Assembly: GCA_963920575.1 (NCBI GenBank)
Contig: OY986964.1
Span: 34,517,825-34,581,824 of the forward strand
Length of the DNA stretch: 64,000 bases
Source: Narthecium ossifragum
Lineage: Eukaryota > Streptophyta > Magnoliopsida > Dioscoreales > Nartheciaceae
Direction: 5' to 3'
A model generated the notes under the pieces. It saw only the letters and a program-made list of their open reading frames with translations. It searched no databases and was not told the DNA's origin. This document shows, piece after piece, positions 1 through 11,626 of this stretch (its first letter is position 1; every line of letters starts with the position of its first letter). Both the position numbers and the translations under genes were made by a program.

Positions 1-615
1 TTATTTATACATTATGGGAATTGCCATTATTATAAAAAATAAGTCTTAATTTGAATAAAACTTAAATCTTGATTATTAACATGTTATCGAAATTCACTTG
101 ATTTATGAACCGAACATTAGAATTCACAAAATCAGTAGATTCAGCTCATTCATATCAGAAAAATCAAATGACAGATTCAGCTCATCCAAAAAGCCAAACA
201 ATAGAAGCAAAATCTTCAGAATCATCGGATTTAATTCATTCCACATTCAATTCATTCGTTAAATTTAGAGTTGCCAAACACACCCTAAACTTATGCGAAA
301 ATATCTGTTAGACTATGTCAATATAATTATATATACACGTCCAATAGAACTATTGTATATTGCATGCATGTATTTTTCTTCAAACAAAGGTTTGGCTATA
401 TCTTTCCCTGTGGATATTGAGGGTGCGCGTGACAGCTGATATTAGACTTTTTTTTGGATTAATTGAGCCACAACGGCTAGGATAGGGTTACAAAGCACAT
501 ATTGACGCCACAGTCAAAAATTATCAAACCGGAAAGTCTGGTGACATCTCAGATCCGGTGTAAAAACCCATCGGCGAGACCAGCCGCAAACTCAAGCAAA
601 CCTCGCTGGCCTATC
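1..615. repeat. Left arm of a long imperfect inverted repeat
   Basis: This stretch is matched in reverse complement by 12118-12740 at high identity; for example the end of this arm (cctcgctggcctatct) is read backwards at 12118. The match is already in progress at base 1, so the arm probably extends beyond the window. It holds a tandem-like series of gaattcatt / tgaatgag words and a 68-codon open frame that looks incidental. A further 40 bp of arm (7476-7515) was contiguous with it before the copia element inserted. It could be the terminal repeat of a large DNA transposon or two copies of one MITE in opposite orientation. Confidence 0.8.
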
Positions 616-620
616 TGTCT

Positions 621-862
621 TGTTAAGGAAAGATCCACACCAAGATCAGAATCAAATCCTGAAGATCTGGTGAAGCATATCTCCATCACACAATCACAGC
701 AGATCAATTAGAATCAGTCCTTTGATTGTGTAAAATCTTTATTTGCTATAACTATGTAACAGCTTCGTCTCTATAAATAAGAGATTGATCCACATGCTAA
801 ACAAGTAGTGGATTACCAATTATCCTAAAATCTTCTTCTTCCACGCTTCACAAACCTCTTCA
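621..862 (+). repeat. 5' LTR of copia element
   Basis: Begins TGTTAAGG and ends CTTCA, followed immediately by the primer-binding site TGGTATCAGA (863-872), which resembles the complement of the initiator Met tRNA 3' end. A TATA-like ctctataaataag lies at about 770-782. It differs from the 3' copy by one substitution and one single-base indel. Confidence 0.93.
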
Positions 863-901
863 TGGTATCAGATGCCCTAACGGATTGACCTCCCTCGATC
901 C

Positions 902-3358
902 ATGGCTTCGGACGGCAGCATCTCTTCCGTTGCTTCCCTCTCCTTCAACACCATGGTACATCTGCTCTCTATCAAACTAACCTCTACCAACTACCTCCTA
1001 TGGCGGAGTCAGGTTTTTCCTCTCCTGACTAGCCAAAACCTTCTTGGCCATGTTGATGGCTCCACCGTTCCCCCTTCTCCAACTCTTACCTCCGACGACG
1101 TCACCATCCCTAATCCTCTTTATCTCGGATGGCAGCAAACCGATTCCCTAGTCCTCAGCCTCCTCTATTCCTCCCTTTCGGAGGAGGCGATGGTCGAGGT
1201 TCTCGGCTTGCACACGGCTCATGAAGCATGGAGTGCCCTAGAAAATTCATTCTCCAACAAATCCAAAGCTCGGGAGCTCCGCATCAAAGATGATCTTCAA
1301 CTCATCAAGAAGGGTGATCGGAGTGTTGCAGAGTACTCGAAGGCCTTCAAAGCCCTCTGCGATCAACTCGCTGCGATGGGGCGGCCGATCGACGATATCG
1401 ACAAATCTCATTGGTATCTCCGTGGACTCGGCCCGACCTTCTCCACCTTCTCTACGACTCTCTTCTCTCAATCCAGTCTCCCCTGCTTCAAGGATATCGT
1501 CCCCAAGGCAGAGAGCTATGATATCTTCATCAAATCCATTGAGAACACCACTGGCACCGTCTCTGCGTTTACTACTGAACGCGGGGGTTTCTCTGGTAAT
1601 CGTGGTGGTCGCCCTCCCCGCGGCAATCCTAGAGGAGGTCGTGGAGGTCGCGGCCGCCGTCCACCATCTCCTTCCGCTGATCTGTCTCAAGACACTGGCG
1701 CTCCACGTCCTACCTGTCAGATCTGCAAGAAATCCGGTCACTCTGCCGACAGATGCTGGTACCGTTATGATCGAAGTTCTCCCACTGCAAACCTTGCTGA
1801 GGCCCTTTCCTCGTGTACCATTACCGACAATCCGGCTTCGGACTGGTATACGGACACAGGTGCCTCCGCTCACATGACAAATGAGGTTGCTCACTTGGAC
1901 ACTGCGCACGCCTATACTGGTACCGATCAAGTCACTGTAGGCAATGGGGCCTCTCTCCCTATTACACATACCGGTTCTTCTTCACCCTCTCCTTCTCTTC
2001 GTTTATTAGATGTTCTTGTTGTTCCTCAGATCTCGAAAAATTTAATTTCCATCAGCAAATTGACGTCTGACTATCCTTATTCTGTTTCCTTCTTTGATTT
2101 GGGCTTCACTATACAGGACCTCATCACGGGCACGGTAGTGGGCACCGGTAGATGCGTGAATGGACTGTATGTGCTAGAGCGTGGACACCAAGCCCTTCTA
2201 GCCTCACTGCAAACCAATAAGCCACGAGCTTCTTTTGATGTTTGGCATGCCCGGTTGGGCCATGTTTCTTTTAAAACAATTGCTCTTTTGAATAAAATTG
2301 GTGTTTTGTCTGTTACATCTATTCTCCCCTCCCCTAATATCTGTCATAGTTGTCAACTAGGGTAAAGCCGTCGGCTTCCTTTTGATACCAACGCCCACAG
2401 AAATCCGGCTTCTCTTGGCCTAGTCCATTGTGACTTATGGGGTCCGTCTCCCATCCCTTCTCGAATGGGGTTTCGTTATTACGTTATTTTTGTTGATGAT
2501 CATTCTCGCTTCACTTGGTTCTATCCTTTAAAAACCAAGGATGAATTCTACCCAACTTTTCTTAAATTTCAGAAGTTTGTTGAAAATCAGTTCTCCACTA
2601 AAATCAGACTCTTCCAGAGTGATGGTGGGACTGAATTCACTAACTTCCGCTTCAAAAATCATTTACTTGATTCTGGCATTCAACATCAGGTTTCTTGCCC
2701 ATACACTCCTTCCCAAAACGGATGAGCCGAACGTAAACATCGTCATATCACGGAAACCGGCCTCACCATGCTCTTTCATGCTCAGGCTCCTCTGCACCTT
2801 TGGGTCGAAGCCTTCAGCACAGCAACCTTCACAATCAACCGCCTGCCTACCACTGTACTCGATGGCATCTCCCCCTATGAGGTACTGTATGGTAAGCCAC
2901 CCCCTTATTCCATTTTTCATCCCTTTGGTTGTGTGTGCTTTCCCTTTCTACAGGACTATACTTCCCATAAGCTTGCGCCTCGTAGCGCACCTTGTATTTT
3001 TCTTGGTTACAGTACATTGCATAAGGGATTTCGCTGTCTCGTTCGTTCCTCTGATCGAGTCTATATTTCCCGCCATGTTACTTTTGATGAGCATGTATTT
3101 CCTTTTGCTACCTCTTCTAAAATTCCTACATCGCCGTCCCGCGATTTCCTTGCTTTTTCCGATGTTACGAATACCGCAGGTATTGCTCCCCCTGTTTTGC
3201 CATCTTCCTCTTCTACATGCTGCTCGTCAAGTTCATTGCCTTCAGTTTCTGGATCCCCAGTTTGTGTTCCTTGTGCTCTTGAGGAACCCGCCCCTCCTGC
3301 CTTTCCGCCGCCTGTGCCACCGGCTCCAGAGGAGGACTCCACCCCCACCGGCTCAGCG
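902..3358 (+). pseudogene. Copia gag-protease-integrase region, broken
   Basis: The first part of the copia polyprotein. From the ATG at 902 the frame holds a gag domain, a glycine/arginine-rich stretch, a CCHC zinc knuckle (CQICKKSGHSADRC, about residues 273-286), the aspartic protease motif DTGAS (about residue 319) and the pre-integrase HHCC zinc finger ending CHSCQLG. A TAA at 2363-2365 interrupts it where a lysine codon is expected. The integrase core continues in the same frame with CDLWG and SDGGTEF, until a TGA at 2723-2725 replaces a probable CGA arginine codon, consistent with CpG deamination, just before the AERKHRH segment carrying the third catalytic acid. The frame continues to 3358, where a solo LTR interrupts it. 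Role when intact: capsid, polyprotein processing and integration. Confidence 0.92.
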
Positions 3359-5529
3359 TGTGAGGACCTGCCCCTCCATCCCTGTGGCTTGCTGTTTACC
3401 CCAAGGGCAATTTGGAAAATTGCGCCTTGGTGGTCGTTTCGCACTGGCTGTGCACACACAGACCTTGGTTGATGCTTGTTTTTGCTTAGAAAGGTTAGGT
3501 GGACCCTGGTTCGGAAGTCCTGTGCTTGGGCTTGTGTCTCAGCCAAGGTTTCCGTTTTGGGCAAGGGAGATCGATCTCCATGGGGGTGAAGATCGATCTC
3601 TATGTGCCTAGTGGTCGCCGTTCTGGGCGAGGAAGATCGATCTCCATAGCCATGAAGATCGATCTCCCTGTGCCTGGAAGTCTCTGTCGGTGGCTTCCGA
3701 AGGACGGCCACCGCGGTGGCCGTCGCTTCCCCTGTCAGGGGAGGGAATACTTTCCCTCCCCTCCCCCAGCTTTTCCCCGCTTTAGCCGGCTTTCCCCCGG
3801 CCTTACCCGCCCCTTCCCCCTTCCTTTCTTCCCCTTCTTCTCTTCTTCTTCCTCGCGGCTCTGCTTTCCCCTGTTCCGGCTGAGAGCTTTCGCTCGCCGT
3901 TCTTCCTCCTCCGGCCACCTCTCCGAGAGCTTGAAGGCTCGTTGGGTTCGTGGCAAGGCGAGGAAGGTCCTGGGGTAGGACTTGTGGATCGAAGCTGCGT
4001 TGAAGAGGTAGGGTTCTTCTTCTAAAACTCCGGCTGTTTGAGGGTTTTGAATCCGGGTTTTGTTTTGCTTAGATCTCCTTGTGGAGTTGTTCCTTCCCGG
4101 TTTTGAAGCCTTGAGTAGCTTCGTGGCACTGAGATCTACCAGCCCACCTAGTTTGGTGAGGTATGGTGGCGGTTTCCGGCGGTGTTCCTCGCCGTCCGGC
4201 CGCCGGCGTGAACCCAATCATGATCGATCTCTTGGAAAGAGATCGATCTTGGTCGGGGTGGCCCAGCCCGCCCGAGCGAGAGCGATCTCCCTGGGAGGGA
4301 GATCGATCTCTTGGCGGCTGGTGCCTGTGCGGTTTGCGTCCACGTCACCTACAAGATCGATCTTCATATGGGTGGAGATCGATCTCGTGGGGGTGACCAG
4401 GACGGGTGCTTCTAGCCTCGAGGAAGATCGATCTCCATGCTATAGGAGATCGATCTCCTTCAGTGCAGAGAGGGTTTTACTTGCTTTAAGTGCTGTTTTG
4501 CCCGCGGGGCTTCGCATGCGAGTGGTTTTTACGGTTTTACCCTCGGGGCTTGTCCTATCATGGATCATACATGAATGCTTATTGCTTTGTGGTTGAACCG
4601 AGAGGGTGATGCCTCTCGGGGTGTGTAGAATAAATGGGCTGACGGTATGCCCTTACCGCTTTGTGGTGAACCGAGGGAGTCATGACCCTCGGGAGTGTTT
4701 AGTATAAATGGGCCGAAGGTGTGCCCTTGTTCTGTTGGTTGTTTACAGCTTTATCATATCTATCCTGCCCTGTATTCCTGTGCATTAGACATGCTAGGGT
4801 AGATTGGGTGGGTGTTGACTCTGCTGCTTAGAGTACCGAGTGATGGTAGTCTTAACTTCAGTTGTTCCGCCAAGTGCGGAGATCCCGCTTGGAGAAGGGG
4901 GTCCTACTGGTTGCGTCGTGTCCACCATGCGTCAGGGAATGTCGGAGTTGCCCACCCTTGAGCAGTGGCGTTATCGGAGATACGCACCTAGGATAGGAAC
5001 CCTTCGGGTTATTGATGGGATTGTGGGATCCTTGGCAAGCCTTGGTACTTGGCATCAGAGTGTGTCCGGTTGCTTTACCCTTGTTTGTGGGAGTTGTAGA
5101 GTAGGACCCTGCTGAGCTGTTGCTCATGCCTACCTGGACTGTGTTTGTTGCAGGTGCAGGTGGCCGCTCTGTCCCTGTGTTACCCCCTCGGTCGTCTCGA
5201 GGCAGCGCTCCGGATCCTGACCATGTCTGAGGGTCAGGATGGGTTCGTCTGTGCGTTCGCGGAGACCCCGGTGGGTGTTGTGGTTTCTTTTTGGGGATTG
5301 TGATCCCTTGTAGCTGTTGTACTAAACCATGTTAACTCTTTTATTACTGGTTTGTAATAAGTGTTAATAGTTGTTTAGTTAGCTTGCTTCCGCTCTTTCT
5401 CTGTGCCGTCCAGCTGTTTCCGCCAGCTGGGCTTTAGTCTCAACTGTTTCCGCCAGTTGAGGCTGTGGTTGTGGTTCTTTCCCCCTCGCGCCCCCGGCCC
5501 GGTCGCGCTCTGCGGGTCGGGGCGCGACA
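3359..5529 (+). mobile_element. Solo LTR (Tekay-like family) inside the copia element
   Basis: A 2171-bp block flanked by the 5-bp duplication cagcg (3354-3358 and 5530-5534). It starts TGTGAGGACC and ends GGGGCGCGACA, the TG...CA form of an LTR. No internal region, primer site or second LTR is present, so it is a solo LTR left by recombination. It contains about eleven GATCGATC palindromes in two clusters (3567-3665, 4220-4465), pyrimidine-rich tracts (3740-3860) and a possible TATA (gtataaatggg, about 4692). Its ends resemble those of the full-length Gypsy at 18909-43991 (TGTAAGGGCC...GCGTGACA), so I infer a related chromovirus family. Confidence 0.9.
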
Positions 5530-5534
5530 CAGCG

Positions 5535-7195
5535 CCCCCGGCTCCTCCTCTTCCACCGCCTGCTGCCATTACTCCGCGCAATTCCCATCCGATGATCACT
5601 CGAGCAAAGGTCGGTGTATACAAACCGAAGGCCTATCATTGCATCAAAGGCCTGCCGGAGTCTCCCTTCTTCGAATCTCTCTTGGCTCTGAAGGAACCCA
5701 AAGGCTTCGTATCCGCTTCCAAACAACCTGTCTGGCTTTCGGCAATGGATGATGAAATGCGCGCCCTACATAGCAACAAAACTTGGGTGCTCGTTCCTCG
5801 CCCTTCGCATAAAAATGTGGTTGGATGCCGCTGGGTCTTTCGCACTAAACTCCGTCCCGATGGCAGCGTGGAGCGCTACAAGGCTCGCCTTGTTGCTAAA
5901 GGTTACACCCAACTCCCAGGCTTGGATTTCTCGGAAACCTTCAGTCCAGTCGTCAAGGCTGCCACCGTCCGGTTAGTACTCTCCCTTGCCATCACAGCCG
6001 GCTGGCCACTTCGCCAACTGGATATCAAAAATGCCTTCTTGCATGGCATTCTCCTTGAGGAGGTTTTTATGGAGCAACCTCCGGGTTACATTGATTCTCG
6101 CCATCCTGACCATGTTTGTCGCCTTCAGAAAGCCCTTTATGGCCTCAAACAGGCACCTCGGGCGTGGTTTCACCGGCTCAGTACCTTCCTGGAGAAGTTC
6201 GGTTTCCTCTACAGTCGCGCCGATCCTTCCCTTTTTGTTTATTCTCGGCCTCAGGGGACTATTAACCTCCTCTGTATGTCGATGACATTGTTCTTACTGG
6301 CAACAACAGCAGCCTGCTGACGGATTTTATTGGACAGCTTCGCCATGAGTTTTCGATGACTGACCTTGGCCCGCTACACTATTTTCTTGGTCTCGAAGCC
6401 CATCGAAGCTCCTCCGGCCTCTTTCTCAGCCAAACAAAATATGCTCATGATCTGCTTCAGCGGGCGCAAATGACGGACTGCAAGCCAGTAGGCACGCCAA
6501 TGGTTATTGGCCAACATATTTCTAGTGCTGGAAATGCCTTTTCGGATCCAACCTTATATCGCTCTCTTGTCGGTGCCCTGCAGTACTTGACCGTCACCAG
6601 GCCTGATCTATCACATGCTGTCAACTCCGTCAGTCAGTATATGCACTCCCCAACCACTACTCATTATCAGGCTGTGAAGCGCATTCTTCGTTATCTCAAG
6701 GGCACAATTGATTTTGGGCTCTCCTTCTCTACTCAGAGTTCTGCTCAACTTCTTGCTTATTCGGATGCAGATTGGGCCGGATGTCCCGACACTCGTCGCT
6801 CCATCTCTGGTTATGCTATATATTTTGGAAGTCATCTTATTTCTTGGAGTGCCAAAAAGCAATCCTCTGTCTCTCGATCCAGTTGCGAATCCAAATATCG
6901 TTCCCTTGCTCTCACCGCCACATAGGTCAAATGGTTGCTCCATCTTCTCCGCGATCTACAAGTTTCTCCCTCAGGCCCTGCTACACTGTTATGTGACAAT
7001 CGAAGTGCCATTTTTATGTCCCTCAACCCAGTATCTCATCATCGTTCCAAGCACATTGATCTAGACTGTCACTTTGTGCGGGAGCAAGTCGCTGCTGGCG
7101 CCATTCAAGTTCAGCATGTCCCCTCTCATCTGCAGATTGCTGATATCTTTACCAAAAGCTTGGGCGGCCCCAGTTCTCATTCTTCCGTTCCAAGC
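5535..7195 (+). pseudogene. Copia reverse transcriptase-RNase H region, broken
   Basis: Continuation of the copia polyprotein downstream of the solo LTR. Reverse transcriptase blocks are clear: [44 protein letters not shown] one-base loss at about 6270 shifts the frame immediately before the catalytic YVDD (visible in the next frame at about 6272). The RNase H part follows (6356-6925) with YSDADWAGC and is stopped by TAG at 6923 where a glutamate codon is expected. It then continues with the LLCDNRSAI and HIDLDCHFVRE motifs, and a second one-base shift lies at about 7165 in a C run before the C-terminus. The element therefore cannot make its own replication enzymes. Confidence 0.92.
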
Positions 7196-7232
7196 TCACC
7201 GTGTCTCCTCCCACGGTTAGCTTGCGGGGGGC

Positions 7233-7475
7233 TGTTAAGGAAAGATCCACACCAAGATCAGAATCAAATCCTGAAGATCTGGTGAAGGATATCTCCATCA
7301 CACAATCACAGCAGATCAATTAGAATCAGATCCTTTGATTGTGTAAAATCTTTATTTGCTATAACTATGTAACAGCTTCGTCTCTATAAATAAGAGATTG
7401 ATCCACATGCTAAACAAGTAGTGGATTACCAATTATCCTAAAATCTTCTTCTTCCACGCTTCACAAACCTCTTCA
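7233..7475 (+). repeat. 3' LTR of copia element
   Basis: Second copy of the 242-bp LTR, preceded by the polypurine tract gcgggggg and followed by the target duplication tgtct (7476-7480). Near identity to the 5' copy indicates a young insertion, although the coding region already has several disabling changes. Confidence 0.93.
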
Positions 7476-7515
7476 TGTCTTAATGGTTGGAGACTATGGC
7501 CGTCAGATGTTGAGT

Positions 7516-7715
7516 NNNNNNNNNNNNNNNNNNNNNNNNNNNNNNNNNNNNNNNNNNNNNNNNNNNNNNNNNNNNNNNNNNNNNNNNNNNNNNNNNNNNN
7601 NNNNNNNNNNNNNNNNNNNNNNNNNNNNNNNNNNNNNNNNNNNNNNNNNNNNNNNNNNNNNNNNNNNNNNNNNNNNNNNNNNNNNNNNNNNNNNNNNNNN
7701 NNNNNNNNNNNNNNN
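7516..7715. other. Assembly gap (200 N)
   Basis: A run of exactly 200 N, the conventional size for a gap of unknown or estimated length. It hides the left end of the GGGTCGGGT-rich repeat that follows. Confidence 0.99.
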
Positions 7716-8236
7716 GGGTCGGGTCGGACCTGACCCGTTAATTTTTGAGGGCCCTTATGACCCGCCCCGTTAACCTGTTAATTTATCAACATGTTAACAG
7801 GTTAACGGGTCAACAGGTTAACATGTACAGGTAACCCATTAACCCGTTATTAGTATCACATGAATAAATATAAAGTTTTAAATACAATCTATTAATCCAA
7901 AATTCAAACAACATAAGCACGTAAATCTAAGTTGTGCCACATGAAGAAATATAAAGTTTCCAATGTAAGTTCCAAGTTCCAATTAGCTTGGAAATTAATT
8001 AGATATATAATATATATATATATACTTGTAATTTGTAAATAGTCTTTATTCGAAACAGGTAAAACAGGTTATCCGTTAAGCAAAAACTTAAACACCCATT
8101 ACCCGACCTGGTATTATTGTAACGGGTCGGGTCAGACCCGACCCGTTTATGACTACCTTATGACCCGCCCGTTAAGGTTCGGGTCGGGTTAATTTTTCGG
8201 GTAGAAACGGGTTACCCAACCCGTTGTACACCCCTA
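7716..8236. mobile_element. hAT-like MITE or non-autonomous element, right part
   Basis: The stretch is built from inverted copies of the words aacgggtcgggt, gacccgaccc and gttaacaggttaac, with an AT-rich centre. It ends in ccgttgtacacccct, which resembles the reverse of the GGGGTGTACAACGGG-type ends of many plant hAT MITEs. The left end is lost in the gap, so terminal repeats and target duplication cannot be confirmed. No coding sequence is seen. A weaker, similar gaccc/gggtt-rich tract lies at 25000-25400 inside the CACTA element. Confidence 0.5.
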
Positions 8237-8751
8237 ATAGCAGGATGGTTAAGAAGTGCATTTTTTTTTGTCCCAATAGCATCCTATGTGGCAGGGTTTA
8301 TCTTATGTGGCTGCTGATGTGGAGGGGGCAGTGGGGGAAGGTGGAGTTAGGGGGGGTTAGTGGGGAGTTATGAGGGGAGATGGTGGTTACCCTGCCAAGT
8401 GGCAGGGGACCCCACTAGTATATTAACCTTATAAGGAGCAAAAACGGTTACAACCGTTTCCCTTATTAGTTTGTTTACATGTTCATTTTCCCTAAGTTAG
8501 TTATATATATATTTCTAGATTTACATATAGATATTTCCTAATCTACCTTATAACATGTTCATTTTCTCTAAGTTAGTTTTAGGGGATTTGTTGTTTAGTC
8601 TCTTAAGTGACCCCTTCTTGTCATTTAGTCCCCTATAACACTCCTTAAGTGTTTTACTACCCTAAAATAAGGAGGGGACCAAAATACCCCCCTAAACCCC
8701 CCCATAAATCCCCCCTAACCACCACCCATAAATCCCCCCCCCCCTCTAATA
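8237..8751. other. Intergenic stretch without recognised genes
   Basis: Low-complexity G-rich (8310-8400) and C-rich (8690-8745) tracts with no open frame or terminal signals that I recognise. The segment 8570-8745 includes runs of C and of cccctaa-like words. Confidence 0.4.
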
Positions 8752-8823
8752 TAGAGCCGCCCGTGAGGAGCCATCCGTTTAGGTAAAAAGTTAGCGGCTA
8801 AGAACCGCTACCAACGTAGCCAA
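8752..8823 (+). repeat. Dispersed repeat module, copy 1
   Basis: Contains gagccgcccgtgaggagcca followed by tccgtttaggtaaaaagtta and a gcggctaagaaccgc palindrome. The same module recurs at 9668-9708, 10733-10783 and 11627-11715. This copy is cut at 8823 by the solo LTR 8824-9531; the interrupted word accaacgt-gtcaacatg is intact in the 11627-11715 copy. Confidence 0.7.
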
Positions 8824-9531
8824 TGTTGACTTTTCCTCCAATGAGGATATGATGGCAGCAAAGGAGCAGCCGATCGATCCGTGGATCGATCGGGCCTTGA
8901 AGGTTATAGACGGATCGATAAACGGATCGATCGGACTGTGCATATTTTCCCAGACAGAAGGCACCTATTTTTGAACGTGAAGGTTCGATCGATCGGTCTA
9001 TCGATCCTTCTTCGGGATTTTGAGTTTTTTGGGACGGATCGATCGCTCCTTCAGTGTCGGATCGATCGGAGTCGGGAACTCAAGAATTCCTCGTTCTCAC
9101 GCATACTTGGATCGATCCAACCCTTGAGTGGGATCGATCCTTCTCTATTGGACGGGCAGATCCGACGGCTCTTATCTAATCCGGATTTGTGTTTAATGGA
9201 GGCTATAAATAGGATGTTTTTAGGGTTTCTTTGTGTGGGAGAGATGTTATTGAGAGGTGTATGAGAGTTGTGAGAGTAGGCAACCCTAGAGAAGAGATCT
9301 CTTTGTCTCTGCTAGGGTTTGGGCTTTGTAATCTCTCTCTCATAGTGAAGATTTCCTCTGCTGCCCGTGGTTTTTTTCCTTCCAGTAGTTGCTGGTAGGT
9401 TTTTCCACGTAAATCCTTGTCTCCACTTTTTCCTTTTCTTTTGTGGTTTGGTTGTTTCTCTTCCGCTGCAACATCCCCGTATCTATCTGGTGTATCTCCG
9501 GCATCGCCGGGACCCCTCAGATTCCCCAACA
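8824..9531 (+). mobile_element. Solo LTR, copia-like, 708 bp
   Basis: Starts TGTTGACTTTTCC and ends CCCCAACA, giving a TGTT...AACA inverted end. The flanks are gccaa (8819-8823) and gtcaa (9532-9536), a 5-bp duplication with one mismatch; the empty-site paralogue at about 11705 reads gtcaa. A good TATA box (ggctataaatagg) lies at 9199-9211, with a cluster of GATCGATC motifs upstream of it at 8867-9150. The 3' portion (gcccgtggtttttttcc, tttttccacgtaaa) is similar in layout to the end of the LTR at about 15779-17027 and typical of copia U5 regions. Confidence 0.8.
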
Positions 9532-9905
9532 GTCAACATGATAAGAGTCATATGACTAGTTCTTGTATATGCTAGCTTCACCTTTTCTTTTTCATTCTTT
9601 CAATTTCCAGCACTATTTATCTCAACTCCGCCAAAGATGTCAATTTCCGAATTTCGACGAACATCATGCCGCCCGTGACGAGCCATCCGTTTAGGTAAAA
9701 AGTTAGCTTGACCTTTTTGATTTTTGGGGACAACTAGTATGCTCTTGTTTGATAATTTTGCTCATCACAGCTTAACCTCCGACTATGATTGGTCAATTCT
9801 CCATTTTTCTTGTCGTGAATGTACTATAAATATATAAACTCAATGCCCCTATTAGACCTTCCATGATCAGCATAAGACCAGATTGCTCAAGTTAGAATGG
9901 CATAG
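9532..9905 (+). repeat. Duplicated segment, copy A
   Basis: The tract 9729-9890 (gctcttgtttgataattttg ... catgatcagcataagacc) matches 11800-11940 in direct orientation with scattered differences. The sequence just after the solo LTR (caacatgataagagtcat) matches 11709-11730. Together with the shared module at 9668 this indicates a local tandem duplication of non-coding repeat DNA. It lies about 1.5-2 kb from copy B. Confidence 0.7.
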
Positions 9906-10445
9906 ATCCCGAGTTTTAGGTCCGTTTGGTTGGCATGAATCACGCCGCGCATTGCATCCTGATTCATGATCTTGTGTTTAGTTCACCATGCATCAACTAA
10001 TGCATGCATCGTACGATGCATTTTTGAGGTCAAATCATGTATCGCATGAAACGGCCAAAATGATCGTTTTACGTGATGCATCCGCACCTTCTATACACCC
10101 CGTGAACATATTAAATTATATTCAATAAAGTTATGTAGTCATTAAAATTATGTGAACATTATTTTAATCTCAATAAAGTCATTATAAATATATAATTCAT
10201 ATAATGTTCACATAATGATACAATAAAGTTAAAATTTAATATATATTATATGAATAATGTATAATATATTTAAATTTAAATTTAAATTTATTATATCATT
10301 ATATGAACATTATATGAATAATATATCTAAATATAATATTTTAATATATATATATTAAAATTTAAATTTATTACATTATTATATGAATGTTCACGTAATG
10401 ATGTAATAGTTTTAAATTAAAAGTTTTTTATTTTTATCTTTTTAT
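9906..10445. mobile_element. MITE-like repeat, family shared with 62888-63660
   Basis: Begins near gtccgtttggttggcatgaa, a start seen in many plant MITEs. It contains nested inverted words around atgcatcaactaatgcatgc and tgatcgttttacgtgatgca, followed by an AT-rich body of gaacattat/ataatgttc inverted repeats. A clearly related copy with the same order of words lies at 62888-63480. No coding capacity. Exact ends and target duplication were not resolved. Confidence 0.6.
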
Positions 10446-10785
10446 GAGTTGAGCCGTTAGACTATGTCAGGTGAAAAGCTTAACTTACATCAAATCTCAA
10501 ATGGAAGGGATGTGACCTCCCTCTTGGGACCCGCATCGTCTTTCACGTTACATTACCGAGAGACATAAGAACAAAGTATTATTCAAACACAAAACCTCCA
10601 ACCAAACTTGCCGAGCATAACATTCAACCTCTGACGGCCATAGTCTCCAACTATTAAGTATTTCAACCACCTAACATGAGTCTATCTCCACGGCACACCT
10701 CGTCAGCCCACGATTTCTCCGACACACATCAACCATCTCGGCCTCTAACATAGAGCCGCTCGTAACAAGCCATCCGTTTAAGGGC
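10446..10785. other. Repeat-derived intergenic segment including inner inverted-repeat piece
   Basis: 10621-10656 is the reverse complement of 7480-7515, the segment next to the left inverted-repeat arm (shared core ctgacggccatagtctccaa). 10733-10783 is a copy of the dispersed gagccgc-cgt module. No gene is supported. Confidence 0.6.
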
Positions 10786-11235
10786 ATGTTTGGTTGCTGA
10801 GAAGTGAGTTGAAGTGGAGTGATTTTTTGAAAAGTGACTTCATGGAGTGACTTTATGGGGAGTGACTTTTTGGAAATTTTCGAGTTTTGGTGTTTGGTTG
10901 GTGCTTGAAGTGGAGATATAGTCACCCCCAACTGTAGACAATTTTCAGGGATTTTTAATAATGTAATATTTTATTTTAATAATTAAAATATTAAATAATA
11001 TTTTAATATTAAATTATTAATATATTAGTAATCTTAATAAGTAAAATATTAAAATAATACTATTTTGGATGATGTGGACCAATCACTAGGTGCCACGTGA
11101 CATGTGGGACCCACTTATATTAATATTTTATTACAGTACGCTATTATTAATATTATTTGTCACTTCCCAACGAGCCACTTCAACAACTTCGAGATAAAAT
11201 CACCCGAAGTCAAATCCAGAAGTGAAAGCTAAATT
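10786..11235. mobile_element. MITE-like repeat, gggcatgtttggttgc type
   Basis: Begins gggcatgtttggttgctgag, continues with repeated gaagtgagttgaagtggagt / agtgacttt words, and closes with partly inverted words (gtcacttcccaac, cacttcaacaacttc, agaagtgaaagct) around an AT-rich core. This fits a degenerate non-autonomous DNA element. Ends are not exact and I could not confirm a target duplication. Confidence 0.5.
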
Positions 11236-11626
11236 TGTCTTATTATATAGTATATATATAATACTATTTTTATATATATATAATACTATTTTTTATATAT
11301 AATATAGTATTATATATATTAATATATTATAGACACATATACACATATATATAATCCGAATCACTAATTATATTATTTATGCTGATGTGGCAGAGTGTGT
11401 ATGTAGAATAATACTATTTTAAGATTTAGGGAATGGGTTTTGGTTCCCTAAATATAGGGAACCAAGTTGATTTTAGGGAATGGGATATGGAATGACTATA
11501 GGGATATGAAATCTGTTGGATGACAAATTCTAATTATATTCCCTAGATATAAGGATAGGGAATGGTACAGGAAACCTGTTGATAATGCTCTTAATGATGA
11601 CATCCTTCTCCAACACACTGAAACCA
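11236..11626. other. AT-rich intergenic DNA with a small inverted repeat
   Basis: TA-rich microsatellite (11245-11350), then 11425-11590 with opposed copies of tagggaatgg / ttccctaa words that look like a small decayed MITE. No coding potential. Confidence 0.45.

Larger units (their letters stand above)
621..7475 (+). mobile_element. Ty1/copia LTR retrotransposon, defective, with nested solo LTR
   Basis: Complete copia-type element bounded by the 5-bp target duplication tgtct (616-620 and 7476-7480). LTRs of 242 and 243 bp start TGTTAAGG and end CTTCA and differ by about two changes, so insertion was fairly recent. The primer-binding site TGGTATCAGA follows the 5' LTR directly at 863, and a G-rich polypurine tract (7224-7231) precedes the 3' LTR. 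The domain order gag, protease, integrase, reverse transcriptase, RNase H is the copia order. Coding capacity is destroyed by stops, frameshifts and the insertion at 3359-5529. Confidence 0.95.

Noticed and set aside
3061..4217. Long minus-strand frames rich in Lys/Arg/Glu in and near the solo LTR
   Set aside because: They cover pyrimidine-rich LTR tracts and palindrome clusters; no family resemblance.
3567..4465. GATC-rich clusters as bacterial contamination or Dam sites
   Set aside because: They lie within a TSD-bounded plant LTR inserted in a plant copia element, so contamination is excluded.
5403..5534. Open frame joining the end of the solo LTR to the copia reverse transcriptase
   Set aside because: The first 40-odd codons translate LTR sequence; the target duplication cagcg at 5530-5534 shows the true junction.
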